Position numbers and translations under genes: made by a program. Shown here piece after piece: positions 17,010 through 25,925 of a DNA stretch of 36,950 nt (the stretch's first letter is position 1; each line of letters begins with the position of its first letter). Below the pieces are notes generated by a model. The model searched no databases. It was not told the DNA's origin and saw only the letters and a list, made by a program, of their open reading frames with translations. Location: positions 1 through 36,950 of the forward strand of contig JABEVG010000092.1 of the NCBI GenBank assembly GCA_013044075.1, in the 5' to 3' direction. The DNA comes from Gallionella sp. (lineage in GTDB: Bacteria > Pseudomonadota > Gammaproteobacteria > Burkholderiales > Gallionellaceae).

Positions 17010-17605
17010 TTACGCATCGCTCTTTCGGGAGCCGTCAGCGCGTCGATGAAGCCTTGACGTGAAAAGATACGCTCGGCGTATTTCATCATCGGCGCGGCAT
17101 CTTTGCTCATTTGTATGCCGTATTTATCCAACCGCCACAGCAAAGGAGCAATCGCCACATCCAGCATGGAGAACTCGTCACCCAGCAGGAATTTTTGCTT
17201 GGTGAGGATCTGCGACAACTGCGTGAGATTGTCGCGGATGATGATCCTCGCCTTATCCGCCACCTTCGGCACACCTTGCTCGATCGCATCGACATGGTTA
17301 TAGAGTTCCTGCTCGAAGCGATGCAGGAACAAACGCGTGCGACCGCGCAGCACCGGATCAGGCGGCATCAGTTGCGGATGCGGGAACCGCTCGTCGATAT
17401 ATTCGTTGATGATATTGGCTTCATACAAGATCAGATCGCGTTCAACCAGCACCGGCACCTTGTTGTAGGGATTGATTGCGGCGACATCCTCGGACTTGTT
17501 TTGCAAGTCCACGTCTATCACCTCGAAGTCCATCCCCTTTTCAAACAACACGATGCGACAGCGGTGGCTATAGGGACAAGTCGTCCCGGAATACAATCTC
17601 ATCAT
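17006..17605 (-). CDS. sspA: Stringent starvation protein A (GST-fold)
   Basis: SspA is an RNA-polymerase-associated protein with a glutathione S-transferase fold but without GST activity. The likely start is the ATG at 17603-17605, which overlaps the actF stop (TGATG) and gives 199 residues; two upstream GTG codons would add two residues. The N-terminal thioredoxin-like domain starts MMRLYSGTTCPYSHRCRIVL and includes NPYNKVPVLVERDLILYEANIINEYIDE. The C-terminal helical domain contains KFLLGDEFSMLDVAIAPLLWRL. sspA-sspB normally follows petABC in betaproteobacteria; here it follows the ACIII genes without a gap. Confidence 0.93.
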   Translation of the reverse strand: MMRLYSGTTCPYSHRCRIVLFEKGMDFEVIDVDLQNKSEDVAAINPYNKVPVLVERDLILYEANIINEYIDERFPHPQLMPPDPVLRGRTRLFLHRFEQELYNHVDAIEQGVPKVADKARIIIRDNLTQLSQILTKQKFLLGDEFSMLDVAIAPLLWRLDKYGIQMSKDAAPMMKYAERIFSRQGFIDALTAPERAMRK

Positions 17606-18657
17606 CACCACTTACCCCGAATCAACTGTGTGCGCTGCATCAACCCGCGCACCAGGAAGAAACCTGCCGTGGCGACCACGCCGCTGACCAGAACGGCGGC
17701 CAATACCGGATAGGCTCCGGTACCGTTGATTCCGCCGATCCAAAGATAACGCTCGAACAGCGTACCGGTGATGATGCATCCTGCCACCGCATTGATCGCG
17801 ATCGGATTATGTCGTGTCGCAGGGAAGGCCAGACTGACAAACGGGATCACAAACTTCAGTGCCAGCATAGACCACCAGAGGAAGGCGTAATCACCGTTCT
17901 GCATACCGAAGACAGGGCCGGATTCACCGGGCAGACTGCCAAATATGCGGCCTGTCTCATCGGGCAAGTTGCCGTACCAGATGGTCAGATATTGCGCGTA
18001 GAAGGTGTAAACCCACAACAGGGTAAACGCCAACATCATCTGCGCGATGTAGTTATAGATCTTGGTCGGCACAGGACGCAACAGGCGTTCGCGGGTGTTC
18101 AACACGTATATCCAAACCACCAGGAACGACAAAAACATGTTGAAGTTGCTGACGAACTGCTGCAAACCGTAAATCGCGCTATGCCATTGCGGGACCAGTG
18201 TCATTTCAAAGTCCCACGCCACCATCGTGCTATACAGCACGAAAAAGAACGGGATCCAGGTCGCGACCTGATGGAATTTCTGCGCGTCTTCCGGGCTGCG
18301 TTCGCTCACCGCCTGGCGTTTGATGAACACCCAGTACAAAGCCATCATGAACAGCATGCCGATAACTTCACGGGCGACCAACCAGTGGGGTTGATACCAG
18401 CCCGGCATGTGATACTCGCTGGTAACTGTTCCGTTCCACCACGGGAAGGTGTGGTCGCCGCCGGCCAGCAACACCAGCAGCAGCACGAACGCCAGAGGGA
18501 ACAGCGCGTACAAAGAACTGGCCAGATGACGGACTTCAAAACGCCACTTCGCATTCACCAGATGCAGCACGGCGCACAACGCCACACCGCTCAATGCCAG
18601 CGACAAAACCACGACAAAATTTACGGTCAACACCGCCCAATTACTGTATTCAAACAT
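17605..18657 (-). CDS. actF: Alternative complex III, subunit ActF (NrfD-like membrane protein)
   Basis: ActF is one of the two NrfD/PsrC-related membrane subunits of ACIII, the quinol oxidase that substitutes for cytochrome bc1. The 350-residue protein has about ten hydrophobic segments. It carries conserved stretches such as GGDHTFPWWNG, FPLAFVLLLVLLAGG and YAQYLTIWYGNLPDE, the last being typical of NrfD-like quinol-site subunits. It lies 11 bases downstream of actE and overlaps sspA. The full subunit order on either side supports the assignment. The quinol chemistry is known for the family, not shown here. Confidence 0.9.
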   Translation of the reverse strand: MFEYSNWAVLTVNFVVVLSLALSGVALCAVLHLVNAKWRFEVRHLASSLYALFPLAFVLLLVLLAGGDHTFPWWNGTVTSEYHMPGWYQPHWLVAREVIGMLFMMALYWVFIKRQAVSERSPEDAQKFHQVATWIPFFFVLYSTMVAWDFEMTLVPQWHSAIYGLQQFVSNFNMFLSFLVVWIYVLNTRERLLRPVPTKIYNYIAQMMLAFTLLWVYTFYAQYLTIWYGNLPDETGRIFGSLPGESGPVFGMQNGDYAFLWWSMLALKFVIPFVSLAFPATRHNPIAINAVAGCIITGTLFERYLWIGGINGTGAYPVLAAVLVSGVVATAGFFLVRGLMQRTQLIRGKW

Positions 18658-18668
18658 TTTGTTGTCTC

Positions 18669-19223
18669 CTATTTCGCCTGGGTCGCGGCCGCCATGGGCG
18701 GAGCTTTTTGCAAGACTTTACGCACATAGTTCACGACGTGCCAACGTTCCGTGGGTGACAGGTCATTGGCATAACTTGGCATCACCGCACCACCTAGAGT
18801 CATCATGCCAAAGATGTATCCGTCCGGATATTCCTTCGGATTCCACGAGTGCAGATCGTTGCTGTTGGTCAGATTGAACGGTTTCATGATCAGCTTTTCG
18901 CCGACCGGGCCGTCACCCGTTCCAGATGTGCCGTGACATGGCGTGCAATAAACAGTGAACAAACGCCCCCCCATTGCGACGGATTTTTCATCCGCCGCAA
19001 TGGGATTATTCATGGCGCGTGCCGCATCGGCATCCTTGACGAAAACGGTCGTTCCTTTGACGGGTACCGAACGCGAGGGGAATGGCTGCATGCCAGGATG
19101 ATCCGGGTCAACACTCTCCTGTGGCTTGATGCTGACGTTGTTCGCCATATCCATGGACCAGGGCCATGCCTGTGCCAGCGATGGTAGAACGATCAAAATA
19201 ACTGCTAAGGATAATTTCTTCAT
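18669..19223 (-). CDS. actE: Alternative complex III, subunit ActE (monoheme cytochrome c)
   Basis: ActE is the monoheme c-type cytochrome of ACIII on the periplasmic face. The 184-residue protein has a Sec signal peptide, MKKLSLAVILIVLPSLAQA, with cleavage likely after residue 19. One heme site CTPCH is at 93-97, with Met148 in GGAVMPSYA as a plausible axial ligand. There is no lipobox cysteine, so it is not an obvious lipoprotein here. Its ATG overlaps the actD stop by 4 bases and actF follows after 11 bases. Confidence 0.9.
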   Translation of the reverse strand: MKKLSLAVILIVLPSLAQAWPWSMDMANNVSIKPQESVDPDHPGMQPFPSRSVPVKGTTVFVKDADAARAMNNPIAADEKSVAMGGRLFTVYCTPCHGTSGTGDGPVGEKLIMKPFNLTNSNDLHSWNPKEYPDGYIFGMMTLGGAVMPSYANDLSPTERWHVVNYVRKVLQKAPPMAAATQAK

Positions 19224-19750
19224 TTCCCTGCCTCTTCTTGAATTTCTAATGCTTCGTGCTTGGTAAAAATCCCCTTCAACACGCCGGCTGATTCCTCATC
19301 CGTCTTGACCAGAATACCGATCTGATCCTCGGAAACTTTGGAGCTATACAAAGGCGAGCGTCGCGCCGGCAACCCGGCGCAAATCAAGAAGCCCAGGATA
19401 CTGATATAGACACCACCCAAGATGAACATCTCGTAAGTCAGCACAAAGTTGGGTGGGAACGGCACGACCGGCTTGCCGCCTTTAACCTGGTCGAAAAAGT
19501 TGGCCTGCGAGCCGGAGATCAGGAAAAATGCCAGCAGCCCGCCAGTCAATGCACCGCACAATGTGAACCATTGCACATAGACCGGTTTGTTGCCGAGAAA
19601 CTCTTCCACCTCGGGGTGTTCGATAGGCGACTTAACAATCAAATCCTGGTTCGCATCGAACCCTTTGATGGATGAATTGCGCAATTCTTTGACTGCCGCT
19701 TCAGCTTCGTGAAAATTGCTGAATATGGCCAGTAAATGACGTTTGCTCAT
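19220..19750 (-). CDS. actD: Alternative complex III, subunit ActD
   Basis: ActD is a small membrane subunit of ACIII. The 176-residue protein has a cytoplasmic N-terminal part, with FSNFHEAEAAVKELRNSSIKGFD, and two transmembrane segments (about 62-80 and 105-126, the second being YEMFILGGVYISILGFLIC). A C-terminal tail follows, with DQIGILVKTDEESAGVLKGIFTKHEALEIQEE. This architecture matches the DUF3341/ActD family. Its ATG follows directly on the actC stop (TAAATG) and its stop overlaps actE. Confidence 0.9.
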   Translation of the reverse strand: MSKRHLLAIFSNFHEAEAAVKELRNSSIKGFDANQDLIVKSPIEHPEVEEFLGNKPVYVQWFTLCGALTGGLLAFFLISGSQANFFDQVKGGKPVVPFPPNFVLTYEMFILGGVYISILGFLICAGLPARRSPLYSSKVSEDQIGILVKTDEESAGVLKGIFTKHEALEIQEEAGK

Positions 19751-21130
19751 TTAGTGTGCTCCCTTTCCGGATTCTTGCATCCCCGCGACTTCCAGCTTCT
19801 TGCTGGCCAGACTGCGGTGATAGACCATTTCTTTCACTTCGTACATGGAGACTGATGGGAATATCTTACAGAACACCATGAACAGGAATGTGAACCAGCC
19901 GAAACTGCCGAACACGACACCCCACTGCACCCAGGAAGGCCATTGATCGTGGTCCCATGTCCAAGGGTAATAACCGTGGGAGAAAGTCGGTGAAACAATC
20001 ATCCAACGCTCAAGCCACATACCCATGTTCAGCAACAGCGATACCACCATCATCACCGGGATATTCGTTTGGAAACGCTTGAATGCCATGATCAGCGGAA
20101 CGATAGAACCGCAGAAGTTCATCATCCACCAGAACGGCGCATAGGTACCCGTAGCCTTCTGGATCAGGACGGCCTTCGATACTTCGTCATGGCTATACCA
20201 GACCGTGGCGTACTCGATCAGATTCAGGTATGTCCAGACCATCGCAATCGCGAACGTCAGGCGAACCACCTTCTTGAGGATGGCCAACGTCATGTATTCC
20301 TCGAACTTGAAGACATAGCGCAAGATGATGAACAGCGTGATGATCGCAGCACAACCGGAATACAGCGCACCCGCCACAAAATAAGGAGGGAACGAAGTCA
20401 CATGCCAGCCTGGCTGTTGCGACATCGCAAAGTCCGATGCCACGATGGAATGAACCGATACCGCCAAAGGAATCAGGAAGCACGCGATGGTCAGGTAAGT
20501 GACGCGGAAATTACGCCATTGCCTATCCGTACCTTCCCAACCCAATGACAACAAGGTGTATAACTTCTTGCGCCAGCCGGTATGGATGTTGTCGCGGCAA
20601 ATCGCCAGATCGGGGATCATACCCACGTACAGGAACAGGATCGATGAACTCAGGTAGGTGAAAATAGCCATCGCGTCCCACAACAACGGAGACTGGAAAT
20701 TCGGCCATATCCAACGTTCATTGGGATAAGGAACCGCGTAATAGAATTGCCACAACCGCCCCAGATGCACCATCACAAACAGACCCGCCGTCATCAACGA
20801 GAACGTGGTCATCGCTTCGGCAAAACGATAGATCGGTTTGCGCCAGTCGGCATGCATCAGATGCAAGATCGCCGACAACAACGTGCCGGAGTGACTCATA
20901 CCGATCCAGAAGATGAAGGTGGCGATATACAGCCCCCACACGTGCGGATTGTCCAGATTCGCCACACCCAGACCCATGTTGTACTGGTACAACTCACAGG
21001 CGACACCAATACCAAACACGGTCAGCGCACTGATTATTATCACCCAGAACAGCTTGCGGGGTGACTCCAAGCTCTTGAGCACGTCAGTATTGATCTTTGC
21101 CCAAGCGATGTCTTCGCGGATATCTTTCAT
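19751..21130 (-). CDS. actC: Alternative complex III, subunit ActC (NrfD-like membrane protein)
   Basis: ActC is the second NrfD-like membrane subunit, expected to hold the quinol site below the iron-sulphur subunit. The 459-residue protein has about ten hydrophobic segments. Family signatures include FIFWIGMSHSGTLLSAILHLM (the His-rich first core helix), YAVPYPNERWIWPNFQSPLLWD and WMMNFCGSIVPLIMAF. Length agrees with known ActC proteins. It lies 28 bases after actB2. Its relation to actF explains the similar hydrophobic pattern of the two proteins. Confidence 0.93.
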   Translation of the reverse strand: MKDIREDIAWAKINTDVLKSLESPRKLFWVIIISALTVFGIGVACELYQYNMGLGVANLDNPHVWGLYIATFIFWIGMSHSGTLLSAILHLMHADWRKPIYRFAEAMTTFSLMTAGLFVMVHLGRLWQFYYAVPYPNERWIWPNFQSPLLWDAMAIFTYLSSSILFLYVGMIPDLAICRDNIHTGWRKKLYTLLSLGWEGTDRQWRNFRVTYLTIACFLIPLAVSVHSIVASDFAMSQQPGWHVTSFPPYFVAGALYSGCAAIITLFIILRYVFKFEEYMTLAILKKVVRLTFAIAMVWTYLNLIEYATVWYSHDEVSKAVLIQKATGTYAPFWWMMNFCGSIVPLIMAFKRFQTNIPVMMVVSLLLNMGMWLERWMIVSPTFSHGYYPWTWDHDQWPSWVQWGVVFGSFGWFTFLFMVFCKIFPSVSMYEVKEMVYHRSLASKKLEVAGMQESGKGAH

Positions 21131-21158
21131 TGTTATTCCCTAAACAAGTTGCAGCGGA

Positions 21159-22013
21159 TTAAATCGCGCTTTCGCGCACGCGTTCCATGTACATGACCGA
21201 CGGGTAAGGACGCAACTCTTCCAAGATACGATAACCCCGCAGATCGCTGCCACCTTCCTCTGTATCCTTTGTTTGTTCATCCACGGCCAGCTCGACACGC
21301 TGAGCCTTCCACTGCTGATGAACTTTGGACTCGGTATCGATCAGATTACCGAAAGTGATGGCGTTGGTCGGACACACTTGCTGGCAGGCTGTCTGCACCT
21401 CGCCGTCTCGTAATACGCGACCTTCGTTTTTCACGTTACGCTGGCCAACACGGATACGCTGGATACAGAAGGTGCACTTTTCCATCACACCTTTACCACG
21501 CACAGTGATGTCCGGATTGAGCTGCTGTGTCATTTCGGCCGGCCAGACATTTTCGGTTGTCGGGTAGTCGTACCAGTTGAAATAACGAACCTTGAACGGG
21601 CAGTTCGCCGAGCAATAACGCGAGCCGATGCAGCGGTTGTAGATCTGCGAATTCAAACCGTCCGGCGTATGGTTGGTCGCACCGACCGGGCACACGGTTT
21701 CGCAGGGAGCGGCTTCGCACTGCTGGCACATCATCGGCAGGAACTGTGCGCCCTGATCCGGGAATTCTCGGTCATCTTCCGGCCAGTAACGCTCGATGCG
21801 CATCCAATGCATCGCCTGTCCGTGCGCATACCTTTCCTTGCCCACGACCGGCAGATTGTTCTCTGCGTAACAGGCAACGCTACACGCGTTGCATCCGGTA
21901 CACGCGTCCAAGTCGATGCTCATCGCCCATTTGTACGGGTCATGCGGCACATCCTCTACCGGGTGTTTATGCCGAAAATCCGACCAATTCTCCAACAAGT
22001 TACTTACCGACAT
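21159..22013 (-). CDS. actB2: Alternative complex III, iron-sulphur part of ActB (ActB2)
   Basis: This 284-residue protein corresponds to the C-terminal, cluster-binding half of the fused ActB known from Rhodothermus. Four cysteine groups are visible: C38/C41/C44/C48, C96/C99/C104/C108, C128/C134/C138, and C180/C183/C210/C214. The third group has only three evident cysteines, consistent with the single [3Fe-4S] cluster described for ACIII. It has no signal peptide, so it probably reaches the periplasm as a partner of the Tat-exported ActB1, whose gene ends 2 bases upstream. It should carry electrons from the quinol site towards the heme subunits. Confidence 0.9.
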   Translation of the reverse strand: MSVSNLLENWSDFRHKHPVEDVPHDPYKWAMSIDLDACTGCNACSVACYAENNLPVVGKERYAHGQAMHWMRIERYWPEDDREFPDQGAQFLPMMCQQCEAAPCETVCPVGATNHTPDGLNSQIYNRCIGSRYCSANCPFKVRYFNWYDYPTTENVWPAEMTQQLNPDITVRGKGVMEKCTFCIQRIRVGQRNVKNEGRVLRDGEVQTACQQVCPTNAITFGNLIDTESKVHQQWKAQRVELAVDEQTKDTEEGGSDLRGYRILEELRPYPSVMYMERVRESAI

Positions 22014-22015
22014 GT

Positions 22016-24223
22016 TTAGACCTCCTCCGAAAGATCAACCTGATCGCTGGATACCGTCACAGCGATTTTCCTGCCCTGCTGACTTCCGCCTACAGGCCCC
22101 TCTTCTTTAACCACGATGATGCGCTTGCCGGTTTTGCTGAGCTTGACCTGCGTTTCATGCATCGCCAGTTCGCCGGTTTCATTGTCAAACACGCGGCTCA
22201 GTATCTGGAATGCATTCACACCAAAGCCTTTGGCATAACGGCCCATCGCATCGTGTCCGTTCCCCAGGGGAATGGACACTGCATCAGGATGAATGCCGGG
22301 GAACAAATAAGCTTGCGCTTTGATCGAGCCGTTCTTGGACGAGACTTCCACAATGTCGCCCTCGACGATGCCCAGTTCAGCCGCTTTCTTGGGATGGATC
22401 TCGACCCATGAATCCCACACGATGGTAGTCAAGGGGTCAGGGGATTCTTGCAGCCAGGGCTGGTTGGCATTGCGGCCATCGCGCAGACTGGCGGTTACAC
22501 TCGGGATCAGCGTCAATGGATAGTTCTGGTCGCGCTCGGCTGGTGCAGGCAACTGGATATTTGCGCTGTACTTACCGGCGAGCTTATTGCTTGCGCCACC
22601 GACGTTGATGATGCCGCCACTCAGCAAATCATTCCAATAGACATCGTCGTCTGTTCCCGCAGCGGCGAACTCGCTCTTGTTCTTCAGCAACGCGGTGCGC
22701 AGGTAACTATAGAAATCATCAAAGGACTTGTATTCTTCGGCGCGACGCTGTTTGATCAGAGCCAGCAGAATATCACCCATACCGAGCGTGTTCGGATGCA
22801 GTTTTTCCATCAGGGGTTGCTGCACACCGATCTGCACACCGTCCGGCTGATATTCCGCAACGATGGTTCCCCAGTCTTCCAGCGCGGAATTCAAAGGCAG
22901 CACCAGATCAGCTTGCAGGGCGGTCTCATCCAGATAATGCGCGAAGGCGACCTTGAAGCCGGCCTTGGCCATATTCTCCTTGAACTTCAATTCTGCGGGA
23001 GCGGTGAACACCGGATTTGTCCCGTAGGTAAACAGCACCTTAGACTGCCCGTCGGCCAGTCGATTATTCACCATCCGCAGCCCGGCTGAATTACCCGTTG
23101 CCGGCGCGATTTGCGGATAAGGTACGGCAGCGGAAGCCTCTACCGTTTTACCCACGTTACCCAGAACATGATTGAGCAAATTGATGGCGGCCGCGTTTTC
23201 TGATCCGTGCGCATAGCCTTCTGCGGCACTACCCAGCAACACCAGACTCGGCGTGCGCTCCTTCAACAGTGCCGCAAGCTTGGTCAGATGTTCGGTACTC
23301 ACACCAGTATCCTTGCTGACGCGCTCTTTGTCGTAATCCTTCACCGCAGCGGCTACATCCGCAGGCAATTGCAGGCCCGCAGCACCGAGCGCGTTGACCA
23401 CGCCCAAAGCCAGAATACCTTCTGTACCGGGACGAACCACCAACCAACGATCGGCGTTCGCACCGGTAAGCGTCATCTTCGATTCGACTTGCACCAGTAC
23501 ACCGCGCTGCCCGTCCACACCTTTGCGGAACTCTGCGTACTGCTGGGAGAAATGCACCGGAGAGACCCACGCACCCAGGAAATCGGCACCGAACGACACC
23601 ACGACCTTGGCCTTGTTGATATTGAAGCGCGGCATTTCCATGCCATATGACTTCAAGTTGGCCGCGCGTTGCACCGCAGGGGAAACCGCCTCGTACACAA
23701 AATGATTTTTGCTCGACAGACTGTCCAGATAATTACCCAGCAAGACCTTCAGGTGACCACTCACCGTCCCGGTCAGAAAGTCGATCTGGTCGCCGCTCAC
23801 ACCGTTCAATTTTTCCGCGATCAACGCGTAAGCCTTTTCCCAAGTAATCACCTCTCCCTTGTCGCCGCTGCGCAACAACGGTTCGCGCACCCGGTCGGGA
23901 TTGTAGTGGTGCTGCACTCCCGCCTGCCCCAGACCGCACATCTTGCCGTGATTGATTACCGAATCGGGATTGCCTTCCAACTTCAGCACGCGACCCTCGC
24001 GCACCCTGCCGCTGATGCTGCAACCCGCCTCGCACTGTGCACAGGTCGAATTGAAGTACACGGAAATACCGGGAATAACATAATCTGCCGCATGCACATA
24101 GGAGACCACCGTCTCTTTACCGTCTTCTATCGACGTGTTGCCACAGCCGGATAACGCCACCGCGGCACCACCCCAACCCAACACCTTAAGAAAATCACGT
24201 CGATCAAAATTGTTGTCTATCAT
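22016..24223 (-). CDS. actB1: Alternative complex III, molybdopterin-oxidoreductase-like part of ActB (ActB1)
   Basis: From the ATG at 24221-24223, preceded by GTGAGGTT, the protein has 735 residues. It opens with a Tat signal, MIDNNFDRRDFLKVLGWGGA, that runs into a lipobox LSGC with Cys27. An upstream in-frame extension to 24325 has no ribosome-binding site and would bury the signal. The body resembles the DMSO-reductase family. ActB of known ACIII lacks the molybdenum cofactor, so it is probably structural. A C-x2-C-x3-C-x27-C motif (C61, C64, C68, C96) typical of a [4Fe-4S] site remains. The C-terminal domain includes DIVEVSSKNGSIKAQAYLFPGI. In many ACIII enzymes this and ActB2 are one polypeptide; here they are separate genes. 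Confidence 0.9.
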   Translation of the reverse strand: MIDNNFDRRDFLKVLGWGGAAVALSGCGNTSIEDGKETVVSYVHAADYVIPGISVYFNSTCAQCEAGCSISGRVREGRVLKLEGNPDSVINHGKMCGLGQAGVQHHYNPDRVREPLLRSGDKGEVITWEKAYALIAEKLNGVSGDQIDFLTGTVSGHLKVLLGNYLDSLSSKNHFVYEAVSPAVQRAANLKSYGMEMPRFNINKAKVVVSFGADFLGAWVSPVHFSQQYAEFRKGVDGQRGVLVQVESKMTLTGANADRWLVVRPGTEGILALGVVNALGAAGLQLPADVAAAVKDYDKERVSKDTGVSTEHLTKLAALLKERTPSLVLLGSAAEGYAHGSENAAAINLLNHVLGNVGKTVEASAAVPYPQIAPATGNSAGLRMVNNRLADGQSKVLFTYGTNPVFTAPAELKFKENMAKAGFKVAFAHYLDETALQADLVLPLNSALEDWGTIVAEYQPDGVQIGVQQPLMEKLHPNTLGMGDILLALIKQRRAEEYKSFDDFYSYLRTALLKNKSEFAAAGTDDDVYWNDLLSGGIINVGGASNKLAGKYSANIQLPAPAERDQNYPLTLIPSVTASLRDGRNANQPWLQESPDPLTTIVWDSWVEIHPKKAAELGIVEGDIVEVSSKNGSIKAQAYLFPGIHPDAVSIPLGNGHDAMGRYAKGFGVNAFQILSRVFDNETGELAMHETQVKLSKTGKRIIVVKEEGPVGGSQQGRKIAVTVSSDQVDLSEEV

Positions 24224-24266
24224 CACAACCTCACTGAAAAATTCTCTAAATGCGCGCCCATCAAAA

Positions 24267-24986
24267 TTAGTAATGGCACGACGAACAATCGTTAGGGCCT
24301 TTGGCGACCACCACCCCGGCCGCATCGACAGCGGGCTTCTTCATGCTGTACCAATAAGCCTGATCACCAACCGGCATACCGCCCGCAGCAATCGGCCCCA
24401 TGGGCGAAGCCTTGTATGTTTCGTCGCCAGCCGGCATCGCGCCTGCAGTCGTCACAACATGCTCTTTCTCGTGGCAGCTGATGCACCAGCCCATCGACAA
24501 CGGTTTTTGGCGGCGCGCAACGGTCATCTCTTTCACGTCGCCGTGACATGCCCCGCAAACCTCCTGAACCGGACGGTTTTGCTGGAACACAAAACGCTTG
24601 ATATGTCGCTCATGGTTGAAGCGCACGAAGTCAGGCAAGTCATGAACCTTCTTCCAAGGGATGGCTTTATTGGCCTCCCAATACTCGAAGAGTTTTTTGA
24701 TGCGCGGGCTTTCACGCACAGACTCGATGCTTTGATGGCATCCGATACATTTTTGTATCGGCGGAATCCCTGCCACGGACGAACGACGCGCATAGGTATG
24801 GCAGTACATGCAATTTATTTGCATGTCTTTGGCGTGTCGAAAATGCGGGAATTCTATGGGCTGCTCAATCGCTGGGCCCAAATCATCGGCGGTTGTCAAA
24901 GGGGCCAGATGTGCTTCAGCTGAATAACTGCTGCTTGCGGCAAACAAACCCATCAACAAGATAGAAAATCGAATAAATCGGTGCAT
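24267..24986 (-). CDS. actA: Alternative complex III, subunit ActA (pentaheme cytochrome c)
   Basis: ActA is the multiheme c-type cytochrome of ACIII. With the ATG at 24984-24986, preceded by GGGGGAG, the protein has 239 residues, a hydrophobic signal segment (about 5-22) and five CxxCH motifs at 59-63, 80-84, 144-148, 168-172 and 234-238. The last one is next to the C-terminus. An in-frame start 21 bases upstream would put seven residues ahead of the signal and is less likely. Additional His residues (HFRHA, HERH) are likely axial ligands. It is the first gene of the operon and is preceded by a candidate promoter. Confidence 0.92.
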   Translation of the reverse strand: MHRFIRFSILLMGLFAASSSYSAEAHLAPLTTADDLGPAIEQPIEFPHFRHAKDMQINCMYCHTYARRSSVAGIPPIQKCIGCHQSIESVRESPRIKKLFEYWEANKAIPWKKVHDLPDFVRFNHERHIKRFVFQQNRPVQEVCGACHGDVKEMTVARRQKPLSMGWCISCHEKEHVVTTAGAMPAGDETYKASPMGPIAAGGMPVGDQAYWYSMKKPAVDAAGVVVAKGPNDCSSCHY

Positions 24987-25093
24987 CGTTAGTGGCTCCC
25001 CCAACAAACAATTTAACCCACGTCAATCTTTGAGAGATGACGTGATAAAGAACAAAGCGGATTATTTTTGCTGCGGCGTGTCGCGTAATAATT

Positions 25094-25123
25094 ATTATCT
25101 TGATTTATATTACATACAGTAAA
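25094..25123 (-). promoter_or_regulatory. Candidate promoter of the act-ssp operon
   Basis: On the minus strand, TTTACT (25123-25118) and GATAAT (25099-25094) are 18 bases apart in the AT-rich gap between actA and the divergent gene at 25281. That leaves a leader of about 100 bases before actA. The rest of the 294-base gap is AT-rich, with no gene visible in it. Confidence 0.35.
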
Positions 25124-25280
25124 GTTCAATACTGTGACACGGGTCGAATAATGTCGGCTCTAAAAAACAATGTCAACACCTCATACCTAATTAAAATACT
25201 AGTGAATTAAAAAACCTATTAAACACATTAAGCTACAGAGTTTGCTTATATAGATTTGGGAACATACTCGGGATATTTTT

Positions 25281-25916
25281 ATGCAAGAAGAACAAGCCGT
25301 TTTGGAATTTTTCGCCCGGCCGGAAAACCTGCCATTGGCCTTATCCGTGGCCGAACAGACCGACCTGATCCGGGAGCAACTCAACAACCGGTTTTGGCTG
25401 GACTCGATGCAGGATATGCGCACCTTCATCGATCAGCACGATTTGCGCTGGCAACTGACCGCCACCGAAGACCGCAACGCGCCGGACAGCGTGGTGGGGT
25501 TTCATTGCGCACCAGACAGTGACCAGCCGCTATACCTGCGTCCCATGATGGAACAACAAAATTTGGGCACCGGATTGCGTATCTATTTCGGTTTGATGTG
25601 GAGCGGCACCCCCACGCCAGAGAACCTGGCCTTACCTGCCGTCCGCACACTGCTTGAGACACTCAAAGAATCGGGATACAAGAACAATGAAAACTACCTG
25701 GGCTGGCAATGGACCAACCTTCGCCCCCGCACTAAAAGTTTTTTGCTGCGCTTCACCCAGCAACCGGCAACCTTGCTTTCGGAAATCGAATCCAGCCTGG
25801 GCAAACTGCTGCTGAACAATCGCGAGCCTATCGATCTGGCCAATGCCGCGCTGCGTTCCGCTCCGCGCAGCATGACCATCTCGCTTGACCAGCTGCGCGC
25901 CAAGCGCACCACCTGA
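25281..25916 (+). CDS. Hypothetical protein, divergent from the ACIII operon
   Basis: I do not recognise this 211-residue protein. It has no signal peptide, membrane segment or cysteine-rich motif, so it is probably cytoplasmic. It is mixed alpha/beta by eye. Segments with some character are GTGLRIYFGLMWSG (about 95-108), NNENYLGWQWTNLRPRTKSF (about 134-153) and SMTISLDQLRAKR at the C-terminus. Codon use looks like that of its neighbours. It is transcribed away from actA, and towards the Nif3-like gene, ending 9 bases before that gene's stop. A weak start region (GGGATATTTTT before the ATG) precedes it. It shares an upstream region with the ACIII genes but no functional link can be shown. Confidence 0.75.
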   Translation: MQEEQAVLEFFARPENLPLALSVAEQTDLIREQLNNRFWLDSMQDMRTFIDQHDLRWQLTATEDRNAPDSVVGFHCAPDSDQPLYLRPMMEQQNLGTGLRIYFGLMWSGTPTPENLALPAVRTLLETLKESGYKNNENYLGWQWTNLRPRTKSFLLRFTQQPATLLSEIESSLGKLLLNNREPIDLANAALRSAPRSMTISLDQLRAKRTT

Positions 25917-25925
25917 ATCGCATAG

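Noticed and set aside
17476-18729. A 417-codon plus-strand open frame opposite actF.
   Set aside because: It is antisense to an evident NrfD-like membrane protein and its product is a low-quality His/Gln/Arg-rich string.
22016-24223. ActB1 considered as an active molybdenum enzyme (polysulphide or nitrate reductase-like).
   Set aside because: The full set ActA pentaheme, ActC, ActD, ActE monoheme and ActF fits ACIII, in which this subunit has no molybdenum cofactor. Qrc- or Psr-type complexes lack ActD, ActE and ActF together.
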